DNA from: Promethearchaeota archaeon
GTDB taxonomy: Archaea > Asgardarchaeota > Lokiarchaeia > Sigyniarchaeales > SOKP01
Direction of reading: 5' to 3'
NCBI GenBank assembly: GCA_030615235.1
Contig: JAUWZR010000133.1
Location: 1 to 7,151 of the forward strand
Length of the DNA: 7,151 nt
Positions within the stretch are counted from its first letter, which is position 1. Each line of letters opens with the position of its first letter. Under the pieces are notes generated by a model. The model worked only from the letters and a program-made list of their open reading frames with translations, made no database searches and was not told the DNA's origin. The position numbers and the translations under genes were made by a program. This document shows, one piece after another, positions 4,971-7,151 of this stretch.

Positions 4971-6686
4971 ATGAAAACTGAAGCGTACATTAATAAAATC
5001 ATTGAAGATACTGGACTTTCTAAAAAGGAAATACAAAGCCTAGTGGAAGAGAAAAAAGAGGAATTAAAGGGCTTAATTTCAGATGAAGGAGCATTGTTTG
5101 TAATAGCTAAAGAACTAGGAGTAGAAGTTTCAGGCGAAAATCAAGAGCTTTTGAATGAGATCGAATTAAACATTTCTGACATTACCTTGAACATGAAAAA
5201 TATTGTATTAGTTGGTAGAATTAAGGATATTTTCAATCTCAATAGTTTTAATAAAAGCAATGGAGAAGTCGGATATGTGGGAGCTTTCAAATTACATGAT
5301 AATACAGGGGATATTCGAATTGTATTATGGGACGACCAGGTAAATGTTTTTAAAGATGAACGATTTGAAAAAAATGAAATCGTTAAAATCTTGAATGGAA
5401 ATGCAAAACAAGGAAGATATGGGGGAATAGAAATTCATATTGGAAGATTTAGTAAAATAATTTTAGCCCCTGAGGATGTTGATTATAAGAAATACCCCAA
5501 AATAAAGGAAGAATTTAAACTAATAAATGAGATTAACGAAAAATTAGGATCTATATCAATTGAAGGAAAAGTAATGAATCATTCCCCGGTTCGCGACTTC
5601 ATTCGGAAGGACGGTCAAAATGGAAAGGTAAGCTCGTTAACGGTCCGGGATTCATCAGGTAAAACTAGAATAAGTTTTTGGAACGAGGATATCGATAAAA
5701 TAGAAAACATTGAAATAGGCGATTTTATTTCTCTCAGTAGCTTAAATCCTAGAAAAAGTAATTTTACTGAAGGCCAAATAGATTTGCACGCAACTTCCTG
5801 GACACAAATTACGAAAAAAGACAAAGAAGTTAAGTTTGAATCACAAATCATTGATAGCATCGATACACTTCAAAATCAAAAAGGTTATATCTCTTTTCAA
5901 GGAATAATTTCTACAATAGATGACTTAAAGAGAATAACTTTAAAATCTGGTGAAGAAATTTCATTATTAGGGTTCACTGTGAGTGATAGTACTGATTCTA
6001 TTAGAGTTACAGCTTGGCGGGAGAGAGCAGATGAACTTTCAATGTCTCTGAAGAACGGAGACGGGGTTTTGCTGAAAAATGTTGAACTTAGATATAGTAA
6101 CTATTCACAGCAAAACGAAGTAACTATTAATATTGACTCGAGTATAGAAAAAATAGATTTAAAGATTGATAATATTAAAGTATCCGAACCGTCATCAAAA
6201 TTCAAACAAAGTAATTTTTCAGGAAATTTTACTGAAATTAACACTATTCAAAGCTCTGGATTTTTTGAAATAAAAGGTGTAATATCTAACGAATTAAAAA
6301 ATCTCAGATTTTACGAAGCCTGTTCCGAATGTAGAAGAAAAATAGATAATTGTACATGCGATAAAGCTGGCGATAAAAGACTCACAATGATTACCAGTCA
6401 TTTTCTTGAAGATGAGAGTGGAAAAATTAGAGCGACATTTATTGGGGAAGCAGCTGAGAAGTTAGTAGGAGAAAAAGCAGAGCTAATTGTAAAAGTTAAA
6501 GATACTCCAGATTATGAAAAATTACTAAAAAAGTTATCTTCTAGTATCATTGGTAGGGATATTATGATTAAAGGTCGAGTAAAATTTAATGATTACAGCG
6601 ATTCTTATGAAATAGTGGCTTCTAGCTTTCAAGATATTAATGTTGATGATGATTTAGAGAATCGAATAAAAGAAATTATGACCTAA
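4971..6686 (+). CDS. rpa1: Replication protein A large subunit, single-stranded DNA-binding protein
   Basis: RPA coats single-stranded DNA during replication, repair and recombination. The 571-residue protein starts with a helical segment (YINKIIEDTGLSKKEIQSLV, 6-25, then a GLISDEGALFVIAKELGV stretch) typical of archaeal RPA. Repeated OB-folds follow, at about 70-165, 190-285 and 300-395, each with the strand pattern seen in KLHDNTGDIRIVLW, TVRDSSGKTRISFW and TVSDSTDSIRVTAW. A linker at 400-425 leads to a fourth OB-fold (about 428-560) holding a zinc-finger-like insert with Cys451, Cys454, Cys461 and Cys463. The last cysteine pair is CxC, unlike the CxxH or CxxC I expect, so metal binding is not certain. 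The ATG at 4971 follows a GTGAG ribosome-binding-like site; an in-frame GTG at 4962 is the alternative start. It is divergent from the HisA-like gene and seems to be a single-gene unit. Confidence 0.93.
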   Translation: MKTEAYINKIIEDTGLSKKEIQSLVEEKKEELKGLISDEGALFVIAKELGVEVSGENQELLNEIELNISDITLNMKNIVLVGRIKDIFNLNSFNKSNGEVGYVGAFKLHDNTGDIRIVLWDDQVNVFKDERFEKNEIVKILNGNAKQGRYGGIEIHIGRFSKIILAPEDVDYKKYPKIKEEFKLINEINEKLGSISIEGKVMNHSPVRDFIRKDGQNGKVSSLTVRDSSGKTRISFWNEDIDKIENIEIGDFISLSSLNPRKSNFTEGQIDLHATSWTQITKKDKEVKFESQIIDSIDTLQNQKGYISFQGIISTIDDLKRITLKSGEEISLLGFTVSDSTDSIRVTAWRERADELSMSLKNGDGVLLKNVELRYSNYSQQNEVTINIDSSIEKIDLKIDNIKVSEPSSKFKQSNFSGNFTEINTIQSSGFFEIKGVISNELKNLRFYEACSECRRKIDNCTCDKAGDKRLTMITSHFLEDESGKIRATFIGEAAEKLVGEKAELIVKVKDTPDYEKLLKKLSSSIIGRDIMIKGRVKFNDYSDSYEIVASSFQDINVDDDLENRIKEIMT

Positions 6687-6793
6687 AAATATAATAATAA
6701 TTAAAATCATCTACTTCTATTTTGTCCCTAGTTCATAAAACTATAATTAGATAAAGATTTTAAAAAATACAAAAATTAGGTGCGAGATCTGGA

Positions 6794-6853
6794 ATGCCAA
6801 ACAATCAAGAAATTTATAATTTTCTAAAAGAGAATGAAGATAATTTCATTTAA
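6794..6853 (+). CDS. Possible 19-residue micro-ORF or gene remnant
   Basis: ATG to TAA encodes MPNNQEIYNFLKENEDNFI, a charged, helix-prone sequence that resembles the start of a normal cytoplasmic protein. A TATA-like TTTTAAAAAAT at 6758-6768 is centred about 31 bases before the ATG, the same spacing as at confident genes here, and a GGTG string lies 11 bases before the ATG. It could be a tiny peptide gene, the leftover 5' end of a deleted gene, or chance. Its 3' end is inside an inverted repeat, and it stops 19 bases short of the convergent partial gene. Confidence 0.2.
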   Translation: MPNNQEIYNFLKENEDNFI

Positions 6854-6867
6854 GCTTTATTATCTTC
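6836..6867. terminator. Inverted repeat between convergent ORFs, candidate bidirectional terminator
   Basis: GAAGATAAT at 6836-6844 and ATTATCTTC at 6859-6867 are perfect 9-base complementary arms around a 14-base loop. On the plus strand the second arm is followed by a T-rich tract (TTCCTTTATTT). On the minus strand the hairpin sits just after the stop of the right-edge gene and is followed by TTCTCTTTTAG. The position between two converging reading frames fits termination from both sides. Archaeal termination depends mostly on U-tracts, so the stem may be secondary. Confidence 0.35.
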
Positions 6868-6872
6868 TTCCT

Positions 6873-7151
6873 TTATTTCAAAGGATAAATTACACAAATA
6901 TTCTTAAATTTGCTACTATTTGTAAGCAAATCCAATTTTTGTAAATAAAGATCTTTTGAATTAGACACATTTTCTTCATTATATGGCCACTTACCTATTA
7001 ACATATCTCCCATATTCTTTATATTTCCTACTAAAAAGCCTTCTTTCTTTCCATCGTTTAAATTTGTATAAAGAATGGTGATATAATAATTGATCTCGAT
7101 TTTATTGGAGGGATTCCCAATTTTTATTACCTCTTTTATATTTTGAAAATG
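6873..7151 (-). CDS. C-terminal part of an unrecognised protein, cut by the window edge
   Basis: A minus-strand frame is open from base 7151 to a TAA at 6873-6875, giving 92 residues without a stop. That is long for such AT-rich DNA, and codons starting with G are common, as in the confident genes here. The start lies outside the window. The visible part includes a strand-like IEINYYITILYT segment, then a GFLVGNIKNMGDMLIGKWPY stretch, and ends with CVIYPLK. It has no cysteine cluster, membrane segment or catalytic motif I can name, and I do not recognise the family. An inverted repeat 6 bases past the stop may terminate it. Confidence 0.6.
   Translation of the reverse strand, partial: HFQNIKEVIKIGNPSNKIEINYYITILYTNLNDGKKEGFLVGNIKNMGDMLIGKWPYNEENVSNSKDLYLQKLDLLTNSSKFKNICVIYPLK

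Larger units (their letters stand above)
6687..6872. other. Intergenic region after the RPA gene
   Basis: This region separates the RPA stop from the stop of the partial minus-strand gene at the right edge. It holds a T-rich stretch near 6710-6725 that might end RPA transcription, a TATA-like TTTTAAAAAAT at 6758-6768, a possible 19-codon ORF at 6794-6853 and an inverted repeat at 6836-6867. No RNA gene is recognisable. Confidence 0.5.

Noticed and set aside
5615..5860. 81-codon minus-strand ORF
   Set aside because: It is antisense to the second OB-fold of the RPA gene, which is well supported.
1..7151. CRISPR array, insertion sequence or tRNA
   Set aside because: No regularly spaced repeats, transposase-like protein, terminal inverted repeats or cloverleaf-like sequence were seen on either strand.

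Overview
The window is AT-rich and looks archaeal. The main evidence is an archaeal-type replication protein A large subunit with several OB-folds, an MfnB-family enzyme (common in archaea and in C1-metabolising bacteria), and TATA-like boxes about 25-30 bases before several start codons, which is the spacing expected for leaderless archaeal transcripts. My best guess is a low-GC member of the Nitrososphaerota (Thaumarchaeota), perhaps a soil ammonia-oxidiser lineage. That guess rests on gene content and composition; no marker gene proves it.

Layout, left to right. Bases 1-396 hold no gene I can defend. Three minus-strand genes follow: a short DUF885-type metal-dependent hydrolase (397-1605), pyrroline-5-carboxylate reductase ProC (1655-2485) and MfnB, (5-formylfuran-3-yl)methyl phosphate synthase (2586-3320). 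A plus-strand gene (3527-4057) encodes a 176-residue protein with a C-terminal RING-type zinc finger. It meets tail to tail, with a 4-base overlap, a minus-strand HisA-like TIM-barrel gene of the COG1411 type (4054-4797). Divergent from that gene is the RPA large subunit (4971-6686, plus). The right end holds a possible 19-codon micro-ORF, an inverted repeat that may terminate transcription, and the C-terminal end of an unrecognised minus-strand gene that leaves the window at 7151.

The genes do not form one operon. Most appear to have their own promoter, and gaps between same-strand neighbours are 49-100 bases. The functional hints are a possible link between MfnB and the HisA-like protein, since both families recur near one-carbon cofactor genes (methanofuran, tetrahydromethanopterin) in other organisms, and a housekeeping role for RPA in DNA replication and repair. 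The most unusual item is the RING protein: it keeps all eight metal-ligand positions and also the hydrophobic, Trp and Pro positions that contact E2 enzymes in eukaryotic RING ligases, yet no ubiquitin, E1 or E2 gene is visible here.
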